Assembly (NCBI RefSeq): GCF_016899425.1
Contig: NZ_CP045995.1
Span: 930,001 to 994,000 of the forward strand
Reading direction: 5' to 3'
Length of the DNA stretch: 64,000 bases
Source: Burkholderia sp. MS389
GTDB lineage: Bacteria > Pseudomonadota > Gammaproteobacteria > Burkholderiales > Burkholderiaceae
Shown: piece by piece, positions 44,079 to 52,653 of the stretch
Layout: each line of letters starts with the position of its first letter
How positions within the stretch are numbered: position 1 is the first letter of the stretch
Notes under the pieces: model-generated
What the model saw: the letters and a program-made list of their open reading frames with translations, nothing else
The model's database searches: none
Told to the model about the DNA's origin: nothing
Made by a program: the position numbers and the translations under genes

Positions 44079-44944
44079 GCGCGCCGCTTGCGAACCGTCT
44101 GCCATACGTACCCCGAGACCAGCAGCGCGGACGCCGCGAGCATCAGCACCGACGCGGCGCTCGCCGGCCCGACGTTGAAGAAACGGAAGCCCGTGTCGTA
44201 GATATAGGTCGACAGCGTCTGCGTCGCATTGCCGGGGCCGCCGCCCGTCAGCGCATAGACCTTGTCGAACAGCTTGAACGTGTCGATCGAGCGCAGCAGC
44301 AGCGCGAGGCCGATCTGCGGCGCCGCGAGCGGCAGCGTGACGTCGCGCAGGCACTGCCACTCGCTCGCGCCGTCGGTGCGCGCGGCTTCGTACAGTTCCT
44401 GCGGGATCGACTGCAGCCCGGCCAGCACGATCAGGAACGCCATCGGCGTCCACTGCCACACGTCGACGAGCGCGAGCGACCACAGCGCGAGATGCGGATC
44501 GGACAGCCAGCGCACGCCTTCGATGCCGAACGCCGCGAGCAGCGCGTTCAGGAAGCCGTCGAAGTTCAGCCAGTTGCGCCAGATCGCCGAGCACACGAGC
44601 GTGGACAGCATCATCGGCAGGATCGCGAGCGGCAGCGCGATGCGCCGCCCGGGAAACGCGCGCACGAACAGCAGCGCGAGGCCGAAGCCGAGCGCGACTT
44701 CGGCGAGCGACGCAACGATCGTGAAGCGCAGCGTGTTGCCGAAGCCGGCGGTAAACGCGTCGTCGCCGAGCACCGCGCGATAGTTCGCGAGCCCCACGAA
44801 CGCGCGGCGGCCGGCCGAGTAATCGACCCGGCAGAACGAGTCGAACAGTACCTGCGCGACCGGATACAACGCCAGCGCGGCGAGCACCAGCAGCGCGGGC
44901 CCGAGCAGCGCGACGATCGGCAGGCTGCGACCGAACGCTTTCAT
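44075..44944 (-). CDS. ABC sugar transporter permease (MalF type)
   Basis: This 289-residue partner permease has six transmembrane helices, the MalF-like YRAVLGDDAFTAGFGNTLRFTI segment and the EAA loop PQELYEAARTDGASEWQCLRDVTLPLAAP. It is encoded between the binding protein and the second permease and should form a heterodimer with the latter. The start is at MKAFGRSLPIVALLGPALL, a standard N-terminal helix, 40 bases after the binding-protein stop. Confidence 0.92.
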   Translation of the reverse strand: MKAFGRSLPIVALLGPALLVLAALALYPVAQVLFDSFCRVDYSAGRRAFVGLANYRAVLGDDAFTAGFGNTLRFTIVASLAEVALGFGLALLFVRAFPGRRIALPLAILPMMLSTLVCSAIWRNWLNFDGFLNALLAAFGIEGVRWLSDPHLALWSLALVDVWQWTPMAFLIVLAGLQSIPQELYEAARTDGASEWQCLRDVTLPLAAPQIGLALLLRSIDTFKLFDKVYALTGGGPGNATQTLSTYIYDTGFRFFNVGPASAASVLMLAASALLVSGYVWQTVRKRRA

Positions 44945-44984
44945 CCGCGGCCTCCGGTCGTCGGGTCGACGTTGACGCGCGCGG

Positions 44985-46223
44985 TCACTTGCCGGCCGCG
45001 GCCGTCGCCTGCGCGATCTTCTGCTGCGCCTGGCGCAGCGCGGCGTCGGGCGCGGCCTGCCCCGTCAGCGCGAGCTGCAACTGGTCGCCGAGAATGCTCT
45101 CGACCTGCTGCCAATCCGTCACGCGCGGCCGCGCACGGCCGGCCTCGAGCGCCTTCAGTTGATCGGGATACCAGCGATACTGGCGCACCAGCGCCGGATC
45201 GTTGAACACGCTGCGGCGGGTCGGCGGAATGCCGATGCCGGCGAGGCGCGTCTGCGTATCGCGTGCGGTCAGGTAAGCGAGGAAGTCCTGCGCGAGCTTC
45301 GCGTGCGGCGCGTCCTTCGGAATACCCATCTGCCAGATGCCGAGCATCGGGGCCGGGCCCGCGGTCTGCCCCGGCGGCGGCTGCAGCGCGATCTGCCCGA
45401 CCACGCGCGACTGCTTCGCGTCGTCGAGCGCCGGCACCCACGCGGGCCATACCTCGATCGACTGCGCGGCCGTGCCGCGTTGCAGCGCGTCGCGCACTTC
45501 GGCCGCGCCGTACACGTCGACGTCCTTCGGCGCGAACGCCTTCAGCGCGAGGAACGTCTTCAGCGCGGCCTGCGCTTCGCGCGAATCGATCGTCACGTTG
45601 CCGGCACGGTCGAACACGTCGCCGCCGTATGCCCACAGGATCGGCAGGAAGCCCGTGACGACCGGGTTGCCCTTCGTGCCGCGGAACACGACGCCCGACA
45701 CGCTCTTGTCCGCGCCGCCGACGGTCTGTGCGATCTTCAGCACGTCGTCCCAGTTGCGCGGCGGCTGCAGCTTGTACTTCGCGAGCAGGTCCTTGCGATA
45801 CGCGAACATCTCGACGTTGCCGACGATCGGCAGCGCGTACAGCGCGCCGGCCGCATTGCGGCCGAGCGCGACGGCGGACGGCACGAGATCGGCATCGGCG
45901 AGCGATGCGGGCAGCGGCTTCAGCCAGCCGTTGCCGATAAATTCGGGCGCCCACGTATCGTCCATCATCACGAGGTCGTACGCGCCGGTGCCTTCGCGCA
46001 TCGACAGCTTCAGCTTCTGGTACAGGTTCGCGTTCGGCAGCTTGAGCAGCTCGATCTCGGTGCCCGGATGCAGCTTGGTGAAACCGGCGACGGCGTCGGC
46101 GAGCCCCTTGCCGTAGATGTCGTCGCGGCCCGCGATGACGAGATCCGCCGCGAAAGCGTGCGTGGCGGCGAAGGACAGCGCAACGGCGGCGGACAGCGCG
46201 CGCAGGCGGCTCAGCAGGGTCAT
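44985..46223 (-). CDS. ABC sugar transporter substrate-binding protein
   Basis: This 412-residue periplasmic binding protein of cluster D (CUT1) type has a Sec signal (MTLLSRLRALSAAVALSFAATHAFA). The mature domain shows F-x-x-x-H-P-G-T-E-I-E and YDLVMMDDTWAPEFIGNGWLKPL, then LYALPIVGNVEMFAYRKDLLAKY, which match maltose- and glycerol-3-phosphate-type binding proteins. It is the first gene of the uptake operon, downstream of the palindromic LacI-type operator. GAGAGA precedes the ATG. The ligand is not predicted. Confidence 0.93.
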   Translation of the reverse strand: MTLLSRLRALSAAVALSFAATHAFAADLVIAGRDDIYGKGLADAVAGFTKLHPGTEIELLKLPNANLYQKLKLSMREGTGAYDLVMMDDTWAPEFIGNGWLKPLPASLADADLVPSAVALGRNAAGALYALPIVGNVEMFAYRKDLLAKYKLQPPRNWDDVLKIAQTVGGADKSVSGVVFRGTKGNPVVTGFLPILWAYGGDVFDRAGNVTIDSREAQAALKTFLALKAFAPKDVDVYGAAEVRDALQRGTAAQSIEVWPAWVPALDDAKQSRVVGQIALQPPPGQTAGPAPMLGIWQMGIPKDAPHAKLAQDFLAYLTARDTQTRLAGIGIPPTRRSVFNDPALVRQYRWYPDQLKALEAGRARPRVTDWQQVESILGDQLQLALTGQAAPDAALRQAQQKIAQATAAAGK

Positions 46224-46536
46224 GTGGTCTCTCTCGATCGGCGTATGGAGCGGGTATGGAGCGGAACGGTCATGCGTTGCACACGTGTGCAACGCCGGCG
46301 ACACGTCGGGTCGCGTGAAGCGTCGCCATTGTTCACGCATACCGTGAAGGTATTGTGGCAACGCGCAAAGCCGGGCGACCTGACGCGCGCGTTCCGTCAA
46401 TCCGGGTCCATTCAGTCAAGCATACGGACGGTTTTTTTCAAGCATCGCTTTCCAGCAATCGACCGGCGCCGGACCATGCGCGTGAGGGTCGTGCGGCGGC
46501 ACGCGACCGACGTGCCGCCGCCAGCCGCATCCAGCA
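46224..46536. other. Promoter region of ABC sugar operon
   Basis: This 313-bp region lies between the binding-protein start and the end of the porin gene. It contains the 22-bp palindrome described separately and, near 46417-46442, a run of seven T flanked by two TCAAGCAT repeats. No gene is supported. Confidence 0.45.
46274..46295. promoter_or_regulatory. LacI-type operator palindrome
   Basis: A perfect 22-bp palindrome has arms GCGTTGCACAC and GTGTGCAACGC meeting at a central CG. It is centred about 60 bp upstream of the binding-protein ATG, where it would overlap or follow the promoter. The central CG and TGCA-rich half-sites are typical of LacI/GalR operators. Confidence 0.7.
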
Positions 46537-47745
46537 TCAAAAGTTCACACGAATCCCCCCCATCACCGCCAGTTGCCGGCTCGAATTGCTGTTCGCGAGC
46601 ACCGGAATCTGCGCATAGTTCGCCGCGTTGCCCGCCGCGTCGGTGCCGAGCCCCGTGCCGCTCGCGATCTGGCCGATCGCGACCGCATACAGCGCGGTGC
46701 GCTTCGACAGGCTGTAGTTCGTGCCGACGTTCAGTTGGTGGAAGCGCGTCGTGCCGCGCCCGTCCGTGTGCGCGGCGTTGAAGATGTACGCGACGCCGCC
46801 TTGCAGCGCCGGCGTGAACATGTACGTGACGTTCAGCTCGCCGACGTCGAACGTGAACGCGTGCGTGCGCGGCTGCGCGGCGGTCGAGAAATAGCGGCTG
46901 TCGCCGAGACGCGTATGCGTATAGGTCAGCGCGACCGTCGCCGCGCCGAACGTGACCGACCCGCCCGCGCCGAACGCGCGCATCGAGCCCGCATCCTGCA
47001 GCAGGCAATACATCGCGCCCGGGTTGCTGCACGCGAAATCGCCGATATAGCCGCTCGCGCCGCCGAGCGCCGCGTCGAGCGGTTGATGCAGGTCGAGGTA
47101 GCCGACCGAGAACGCCACCGGCGCACGCGTGTACGTCGCGGCCACCGCGTAGCCGCGCTTCGCGGAAAAATCGCCGGCCTGCCCGCCGAAGCTGAACGTG
47201 CCGCCGAACGTGAGCCCGTTGAAATCGGCGCTGGTGAACTTCACCGCGTTGTTGAAGTTGAATGCGGCATTCAGGTTGTCGACGTCGCCGAGATGCGAGC
47301 CGTACGGCGTCGCCCAGTTGTTGCTCGACACATACGCGCCGAGCATGTCGGTGTACGAGTCGTATTGCCGGCCGAGGCCGAGCGTGCCGATCGAATCCTG
47401 GCGCAGCCCGACCCATGCCTGCCGGCTGAACGCCGTGCCGCCTTGCAGCGCCTGCCCGTTCGCGGACAGAAACTGCTGCTCGAGCGAGAACACCGCGCTG
47501 AGCCCGCCGCCGAGCGGCTCGACGCCCTGGAAGCCGAAGCGGGACGGCACGAGGTTGCCGCCGCCCATCTGCCATGCATGGCCGCCGCCCGTGCTGCCGT
47601 CGGCGCGCGTGAACTGCTGGTTCGTCGAATAGATGATGCCGGTATCCACGGTGCCGTACAGCGTCACGCTGCCGGAGGTTTGCGCGTGTGCGTGCATGCA
47701 ACCCAGCATGGCCGCGGCTGCGGTCAGTCGTCGTCCGTTCTTCAT
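46537..47745 (-). CDS. Gram-negative porin (OmpC-like, Burkholderia type)
   Basis: This 402-residue 16-strand outer-membrane porin has a signal peptide (MKNGRRLTAAAAMLGCMHAHA) followed by QTSGSVTLYGTVDTGI, the hallmark opening of beta-proteobacterial porins. SRFGFQGVEPLGGGLSAVFSLEQQF, RQAWVGLRQDSIGTLGLGRQYD and a terminal phenylalanine (GGIRVNF) for Bam-dependent assembly are visible. A purine-rich GAGGGGCGGG stretch precedes the ATG. Placed behind the sugar-uptake genes on the same strand, it may supply the outer-membrane route, though the operator palindrome lies downstream of it. Confidence 0.95.
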   Translation of the reverse strand: MKNGRRLTAAAAMLGCMHAHAQTSGSVTLYGTVDTGIIYSTNQQFTRADGSTGGGHAWQMGGGNLVPSRFGFQGVEPLGGGLSAVFSLEQQFLSANGQALQGGTAFSRQAWVGLRQDSIGTLGLGRQYDSYTDMLGAYVSSNNWATPYGSHLGDVDNLNAAFNFNNAVKFTSADFNGLTFGGTFSFGGQAGDFSAKRGYAVAATYTRAPVAFSVGYLDLHQPLDAALGGASGYIGDFACSNPGAMYCLLQDAGSMRAFGAGGSVTFGAATVALTYTHTRLGDSRYFSTAAQPRTHAFTFDVGELNVTYMFTPALQGGVAYIFNAAHTDGRGTTRFHQLNVGTNYSLSKRTALYAVAIGQIASGTGLGTDAAGNAANYAQIPVLANSNSSRQLAVMGGIRVNF

Positions 47746-47914
47746 GTCCCGCCCCTCAATGGTCATCGATTCGCAGTGCCAACCGATGGTGTTGTCGATA
47801 TGGGTGGCAGGACTTTATCCAGCGAAAATTCCGGACCTCTATCCCAAATCAGCAAATGGTGGAGGGTGCGGCTCGCGACGGCGCCCGGGGGGGTGCCGTC
47901 ACAATGCGCGTACG

Positions 47915-48853
47915 TCATGCGGGACGCGTCGTCTGGGAAGGCAACTCGCCGAACAGGTCGCGATACTCGCGCGCGAAATAGCCGAGATGCGTGAAACCCC
48001 AGCTCGCGGCGGCTTCGCCGACGCCGAGCTGCTGCACCGGCGTCGTGCGCAGCAGGCGACGCACCGCGTTCAGCCGGATCGTGCGCAGGTAGCCGACCGG
48101 CGTGACGTCGGCCACGCGCTGGAAGCTCGTTTGCAGCGTGCGGCGGCTGCAGCGCAGCGCACGGCACAGTTCGAGCACGGTGACGGGTTCTTCGGGCCGC
48201 TCGCTCAGATGCTTCTCGCAGCGGCTCACGATATCGCTGTAGGTCGCATGCGTGATGTCGCGACGCTCGACGCCGATGCCCTGTTCGAGCGCGTCGAGGA
48301 ACATGCCGAGCATCGCGTCGCGAAACATCTTGCGGGTCGCCGCATATTCGAGGCAGCCCGGGTTGCGCTGCGCATCGTCGATCAGCGCCGACAGCCGCAC
48401 GCCGAGCGCGACGCCCTGCGCGTCGGACAGCCGCGTCACGTGCCGCAGCCTGCGCGCGGCGGCCGCGCCGAATTCGGCTTCGCACAGCTCGTCGATCATG
48501 TCGGACGCCGCGCTGATCCCGACGAGCCCCATCCCTTCCGGCGTGTGGAACTCGAAATCCTCGCCGGCGCGCAGCGCGAGCAGCGCATAGCCGTCGACGG
48601 GCTGGCCCTGGAACGTACCCGCGAGCGGCACGGACAGCGGCACCGCGAGCGACGTGCGCCCGACCGGCGCAAGCCCGGTTTGCGCAACGCGGCGGTTGGT
48701 CGTCTCGCGGAAGAAGTGGAAATCGTCGTACAGCACCTGCGTGACGGTGCCCTTGAAGCGGCCCGGCGTCATCTGACGGTAGACCTGATGCCAGCCCGCG
48801 ATCGCGAGCCCGTGATCGTGCACGTCTTCGTGTGAGCGGGACTGGAACAGCAT
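47915..48853 (-). CDS. AraC family transcriptional regulator
   Basis: This 312-residue regulator has a C-terminal AraC double HTH (VTVLELCRALRCSRRTLQTSFQRVADVTPVGYLRTIRLNAVRRLL and GEAAASWGFTHLGYFAREYRDLFGELPS). The N-terminal domain (TPGRFKGTVTQVLYDDFHFFRETTNRRVAQTG) resembles the cupin-like sensor of EutR/FeaR-type members, some of which respond to amines. GGAG precedes the ATG. It lies between the porin gene and a permease/transaminase/dehydrogenase set on the same strand. Control of the latter amine-type genes is plausible from the family; the porin is the alternative target. Confidence 0.9.
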   Translation of the reverse strand: MLFQSRSHEDVHDHGLAIAGWHQVYRQMTPGRFKGTVTQVLYDDFHFFRETTNRRVAQTGLAPVGRTSLAVPLSVPLAGTFQGQPVDGYALLALRAGEDFEFHTPEGMGLVGISAASDMIDELCEAEFGAAAARRLRHVTRLSDAQGVALGVRLSALIDDAQRNPGCLEYAATRKMFRDAMLGMFLDALEQGIGVERRDITHATYSDIVSRCEKHLSERPEEPVTVLELCRALRCSRRTLQTSFQRVADVTPVGYLRTIRLNAVRRLLRTTPVQQLGVGEAAASWGFTHLGYFAREYRDLFGELPSQTTRPA

Positions 48854-48923
48854 CGGCGTCTCCGGTAAAACCCTGGGGTGCTGGATGCGGCCGCCGGGTT
48901 CGCACGGCACGCATCGCCACAGC

Positions 48924-49523
48924 TTACCCTCGCAAATTCCTGCGTAGTGCGGTTTCGAATGCAAGACAGGCCCCCGACAGCGCGGCGGCCTGCGCGTCGA
49001 TCAGCCTGACATAGCGGCGAAACGACGGCATCCGGTTCACGACCTCGCTGCCGCCGAACGGCACGATCGCGAGCGTCCAGCGGCCGTCGCGCGCGTCGAT
49101 CGCGCAGTCGGTGAAGTGCAGCGGCCGCAGCGCGTCGGCCAGCGACGGCTCGGCAAGCAGCGCGGCCAGCGTGTCGATGAATACGGGGTCGCATCCGGAC
49201 ATGGGCCCGGCATCGATGCCCGTGCAGCGCAGCCAGCCGGTCTGCCGCACGCGCGCGCTGCCGTGCGCGGCCGGGCCTCGGGCGGCCGCCGTCACCTTCA
49301 CGCTGACCGTATGCATCAGGAACTGGCGCTCGACGCGCTCGTCGATGCTGACGCGCACGCCGTTCGGCAGCCGCGCCGTGACGCCGCCGACTCCACCCCC
49401 GGCACCACCGGCATCGCGCACGGCCCGCAGATCGGCGAGCACGCGCGCGGCGATCACGCCGGGCCGATGGCCAGGCGGCGGCGCATCGGGCACCGCGCGC
49501 CACCGGGCGAGCGCGGCCTTCAC
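48924..49523 (-). CDS. DUF3156 family protein
   Basis: This 199-residue protein has no known function. From memory it resembles the DUF3156 family found beside APC permeases; this is not certain. The start is GTG, overlapping the permease stop by four bases (GTGA), so the two are translationally coupled. There is no signal peptide or membrane segment. The segment GVTARLPNGVRVSIDERVERQFLMHTVSVKV and a later GSEVVNRMPSFRRYVRLID suggest an alpha/beta fold. It is the last gene of the permease transcript and could modulate or assist the transporter. Confidence 0.6.
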   Translation of the reverse strand: MKAALARWRAVPDAPPPGHRPGVIAARVLADLRAVRDAGGAGGGVGGVTARLPNGVRVSIDERVERQFLMHTVSVKVTAAARGPAAHGSARVRQTGWLRCTGIDAGPMSGCDPVFIDTLAALLAEPSLADALRPLHFTDCAIDARDGRWTLAIVPFGGSEVVNRMPSFRRYVRLIDAQAAALSGACLAFETALRRNLRG

Positions 49524-51022
49524 GATGCGACGTGCTCGTTGCGCAGCACGTCCTCGACCGGCACCGGCCTGAACGGATGCCGGCGCTGCACGACGAGCGT
49601 CCAGAACAGCGCGTACAGCGCGGTGAGCCCCAGCATCGCGCCGAACGGCACGTAGATGTCGCGCGCGTTCATGCCGGGCGGCGTGATGTACCAGATCGCG
49701 AGCACGATCCCGACGCTCGACACGATCTGCGGCAGCGGGAACAGCGGCGAACGGTACGGCCGCGGCAAGTCCGGCCGGCGGATGCGCAGCATCACGACCG
49801 ACGCGGTGACGAGCAGGTACGCGGTGCCCCATGCGCAGGTCGCGGCGAGCACGAGATGCAGGATGCTGTCGAGATTGCCGTTGATCAGCCACGCATGGAA
49901 GATCGGCACGATCGCCGACGCGACGATACCGACCACCGGCGTCTTGAAACGCGGATGCAGGTACGCGAAGCAGCGCGGCAGCGCGCCGTCGATCGCCATC
50001 CCGTACAGGATGCGCGGCAGCCCGGCCATCAGCGTGTTGATCGTCGCGGCGCCCGCGCACAGGAACGCGATGCCGAACCAGATCCGCCCGAACGGCCCGA
50101 GCACCTGCAGCGCGAACGCGGGAATCGCGCCCGGCGTGTCGAGCAAATGCGTGAGGCCGTCGGGGCTCACCGGCACGTTCGGGACCTGGCGGCGGATCGC
50201 CGCGCCGTACAGGAACATGCAGATCGCGACGCCGACGAGGCCGAGCGCCATCGCGCGCGGGATCGTGCGGCCCGGCGCCTTCATTTCCGGCGCGAGCGGC
50301 GTGACGAACTCGCAGCCGACGAACATGAACATCGCCATCCCGACCAGCGACAGCACGGCCGGGATCGACGTGCCGACTTCCGACCCGCCGAACCAGCCGT
50401 CGAGATGCACGGCCGGCGCGGCCGCGAGCCCGAGGATCCCGAAGATCATCAGCGACAGCCACATGCCGGCCGTCAGCACGATCTCGAGCTTGCTGAACAC
50501 CTTGATGCCGATGATGTTGGTGATCGCGAACGTGACCACGAGGCCGACGCCGACGAGCCACGAACTGTTGTGCTTCTCGAACGCGGCGTTCAGCGATTCG
50601 AAGTTCACGAGCGCCATGATCCCGCTCAGGATCGTCTCCGCGGTGCCGGCGAACACGTGCACGAGGAAATACGCGGAAATCGTGCCGGTGATCGCCCAGA
50701 AGCGGCCGAGCCCGCACGACAGGTAATCGTAAACCGAGCCGGCCGTCGGCAGCATCGCGGCGGCTTCGGAGAACGTGGTGGCCTGCGCCTGCATCATCAC
50801 GAACGCGATGATCATCGCGACCGCGAACGCCCAGCCGCCCATCCCGAAGCCCGACGTCGCGGTGAGGATCACCGGGCTCGCCATGATGAGCCCGACCGCG
50901 CTCGCCAGCGCGGTCGGAAAACCGACCGCCCCGGCCTTCAATGCGGCGCCGCCGCCTGCTTCAGCCGGCGAGCCGGCGGACGTATCGCCCGCGGCGCCGG
51001 TCATTCCCGACCATCCCGACAT
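49520..51022 (-). CDS. APC family amino acid/amine permease
   Basis: This 500-residue transporter has about twelve membrane helices and the APC superfamily opening GFPTALASAVGLIMASPVILTATSGFG. FSEAAAMLPTAGSVYDYLSCGLGRFWAI corresponds to TM3, and FMFVGCEFVTPLAPEMKAPGRTIPRAM is the conserved loop after TM6. It should import an amino acid or amine across the inner membrane. It is encoded 238 bp downstream of a class III transaminase, and a shared 14-bp motif stands in that gap, linking it to the dehydrogenase and luxR genes. Confidence 0.92.
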   Translation of the reverse strand: MSGWSGMTGAAGDTSAGSPAEAGGGAALKAGAVGFPTALASAVGLIMASPVILTATSGFGMGGWAFAVAMIIAFVMMQAQATTFSEAAAMLPTAGSVYDYLSCGLGRFWAITGTISAYFLVHVFAGTAETILSGIMALVNFESLNAAFEKHNSSWLVGVGLVVTFAITNIIGIKVFSKLEIVLTAGMWLSLMIFGILGLAAAPAVHLDGWFGGSEVGTSIPAVLSLVGMAMFMFVGCEFVTPLAPEMKAPGRTIPRAMALGLVGVAICMFLYGAAIRRQVPNVPVSPDGLTHLLDTPGAIPAFALQVLGPFGRIWFGIAFLCAGAATINTLMAGLPRILYGMAIDGALPRCFAYLHPRFKTPVVGIVASAIVPIFHAWLINGNLDSILHLVLAATCAWGTAYLLVTASVVMLRIRRPDLPRPYRSPLFPLPQIVSSVGIVLAIWYITPPGMNARDIYVPFGAMLGLTALYALFWTLVVQRRHPFRPVPVEDVLRNEHVAS

Positions 51023-51192
51023 CGTTGTCTCCTTCGTGGGTTGGCCCGAACCGGCGCTTCGTCGGCGGCCGGGGCCAGATGCTGTGCGGTCGGCCCCGGG
51101 CGGTGCTTCAGCGCGTCGATTCCCGGGGCCCCTCGTCGATCACGGCGTGATCCGATGTCGAAAAAATACGCAGGCAAAATAATCCGGTCATA

Positions 51193-51206
51193 GCGCAAAT
51201 CGGCAA
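51193..51206. promoter_or_regulatory. Shared motif, copy 1 (permease promoter)
   Basis: GCGCAAATCGGCAA lies about 170 bp upstream of the permease start. Near-identical copies occur before the aldehyde dehydrogenase and luxR genes, in the same orientation. All three are preceded by CCGGT. Candidate LuxR-regulator binding site. Confidence 0.5.
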
Positions 51207-51260
51207 ACCCGCGCTGGCGTTTACCCGCCGCCGCGGGCTGGCCGCCATGCGCTCACGCCG

Positions 51261-52601
51261 TCACGCGAACGGCACGGCCTCGAAGCCGGCCGCGAGCGCG
51301 TCGACGATCCGGTCGAGCTGTTCGCGCTGGATCACGAGCGGCGGCGACAGGATGATCTTCGTGCCGACCGGGCGCACCAGCACGCCGTTCTCGCGCGCGA
51401 CTTCCGCGACCGCATTCGCATAGCCCGACAGCGGATCGATCGGCTCGCGCGTGTCCTTGTTCGCGACGAGATCGAGCGCGAGCATCAGCCCCTTGCCGCG
51501 CACCTCGCCGACCGCCGCGAAGCGTTCCGCGAACGACTGCAGCGCTTCGAGCAGATACGCGCCCTGCTTCGCCGCATTCGCCGGCAGGTCTTCCTTCACG
51601 ACGATGTCGAGGCTCGCGATCGCGGCCGCGCATGCGACCGGGTGGCCGGCGTACGTGTAGCCGTGCATGATCGCGCCGCCGAAATCGGCATTCGCGGCAA
51701 ACGCGTCCTCGATCCGCGCGTTCACGACCGTCGCGCCGAGCGGCACGTAGCCCGACGAAATCCCCTTCGCGAGACACATGATGTCCGGGCGCACGCCCCA
51801 GCCGCGACTGCCGAACAGACTGCCGCTGCGGCCGAAGCCCGTCACGACTTCGTCGGCGATCAGCAGCACGCCGTAGCGGTCGCACACCTCGCGCACCAGC
51901 GGCCAGTAATTGGCCGGCGGCACGATCACGCCGCCTGCGCCCTGAATCGGTTCCGCGATGAACGCGGCGACGGTGTCCGGGCTCTGGAACTGGATCTCGC
52001 GTTCGAGCATTTCCGCGCAGATCCGGCCGAGTTCCTCCGGGTCCTGCGTGAACGGGTTGCGGTACAGCCACGGCGTCTCGACGTGGAAGCAGCCGGGCAG
52101 GTTCGGCTCGTAGTTGCGGCGGAACACCGTATTGCCGTTCACCGACGCGCCGCCGAAATGCGTGCCGTGATACCCCTGCTTCAGCGAGATGAACTTCGTG
52201 CGATCGGCCTGGCCGCGCACCTTCCAGTACTGGCGCGCGATCTTCAGCGCGGTCTCGATCGAGTCCGACCCGCCCGAGCTGTACAGCACGCGGCGCATCC
52301 CTTCCGGTTCGAGCATGTCGATCAGCTTCTTCGACAGCTCCTCCGCACGCGGATGCGAAATGCCGTCGAACAGCTGGAAGTATTCGAGCTCGTCGAGCTG
52401 ACGCACGATCGCGTCCTTCACTTCCTGGCGGTTGTGGCCGACGTTCACGTTCCACAGGCCCGCGACGCCGTCGACGAGCTTGCGCCCCTGTTCGTCGAAC
52501 ACGTAGCAGCCGTCGCCGCGCACGATGCGGATCGGCTTGCGCTGTTTCATTTCGTTCGGGTGCAGCATCGGATGCCAGAATTTCGCTTCGTTGTAGCTCA
52601 T
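51261..52601 (-). CDS. Class III PLP-dependent aminotransferase (omega-transaminase)
   Basis: This 446-residue fold-type I enzyme transfers amino groups from omega-amino acids, polyamines or amines to pyruvate or another oxo acid. The PLP lysine is Lys279 in LAKGISSGYVPLGA. ADEVVTGFGRSGSLFG supplies the Asp that contacts the pyridine nitrogen, and SGGSDSIETALKIARQYW is the phosphate-binding loop. The start MSYNEAKFWHPM is typical of the SpuC/beta-alanine:pyruvate group, with GGAG eight bases upstream. Together with the neighbouring dehydrogenase it should convert an amine to an aldehyde and then an acid. Confidence 0.93.
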   Translation of the reverse strand: MSYNEAKFWHPMLHPNEMKQRKPIRIVRGDGCYVFDEQGRKLVDGVAGLWNVNVGHNRQEVKDAIVRQLDELEYFQLFDGISHPRAEELSKKLIDMLEPEGMRRVLYSSGGSDSIETALKIARQYWKVRGQADRTKFISLKQGYHGTHFGGASVNGNTVFRRNYEPNLPGCFHVETPWLYRNPFTQDPEELGRICAEMLEREIQFQSPDTVAAFIAEPIQGAGGVIVPPANYWPLVREVCDRYGVLLIADEVVTGFGRSGSLFGSRGWGVRPDIMCLAKGISSGYVPLGATVVNARIEDAFAANADFGGAIMHGYTYAGHPVACAAAIASLDIVVKEDLPANAAKQGAYLLEALQSFAERFAAVGEVRGKGLMLALDLVANKDTREPIDPLSGYANAVAEVARENGVLVRPVGTKIILSPPLVIQREQLDRIVDALAAGFEAVPFA

Positions 52602-52653
52602 TGCAATCTCCACTGTCGGATCGGTTTTTGCGGTTTTTGGATGGGCCCGCGCG

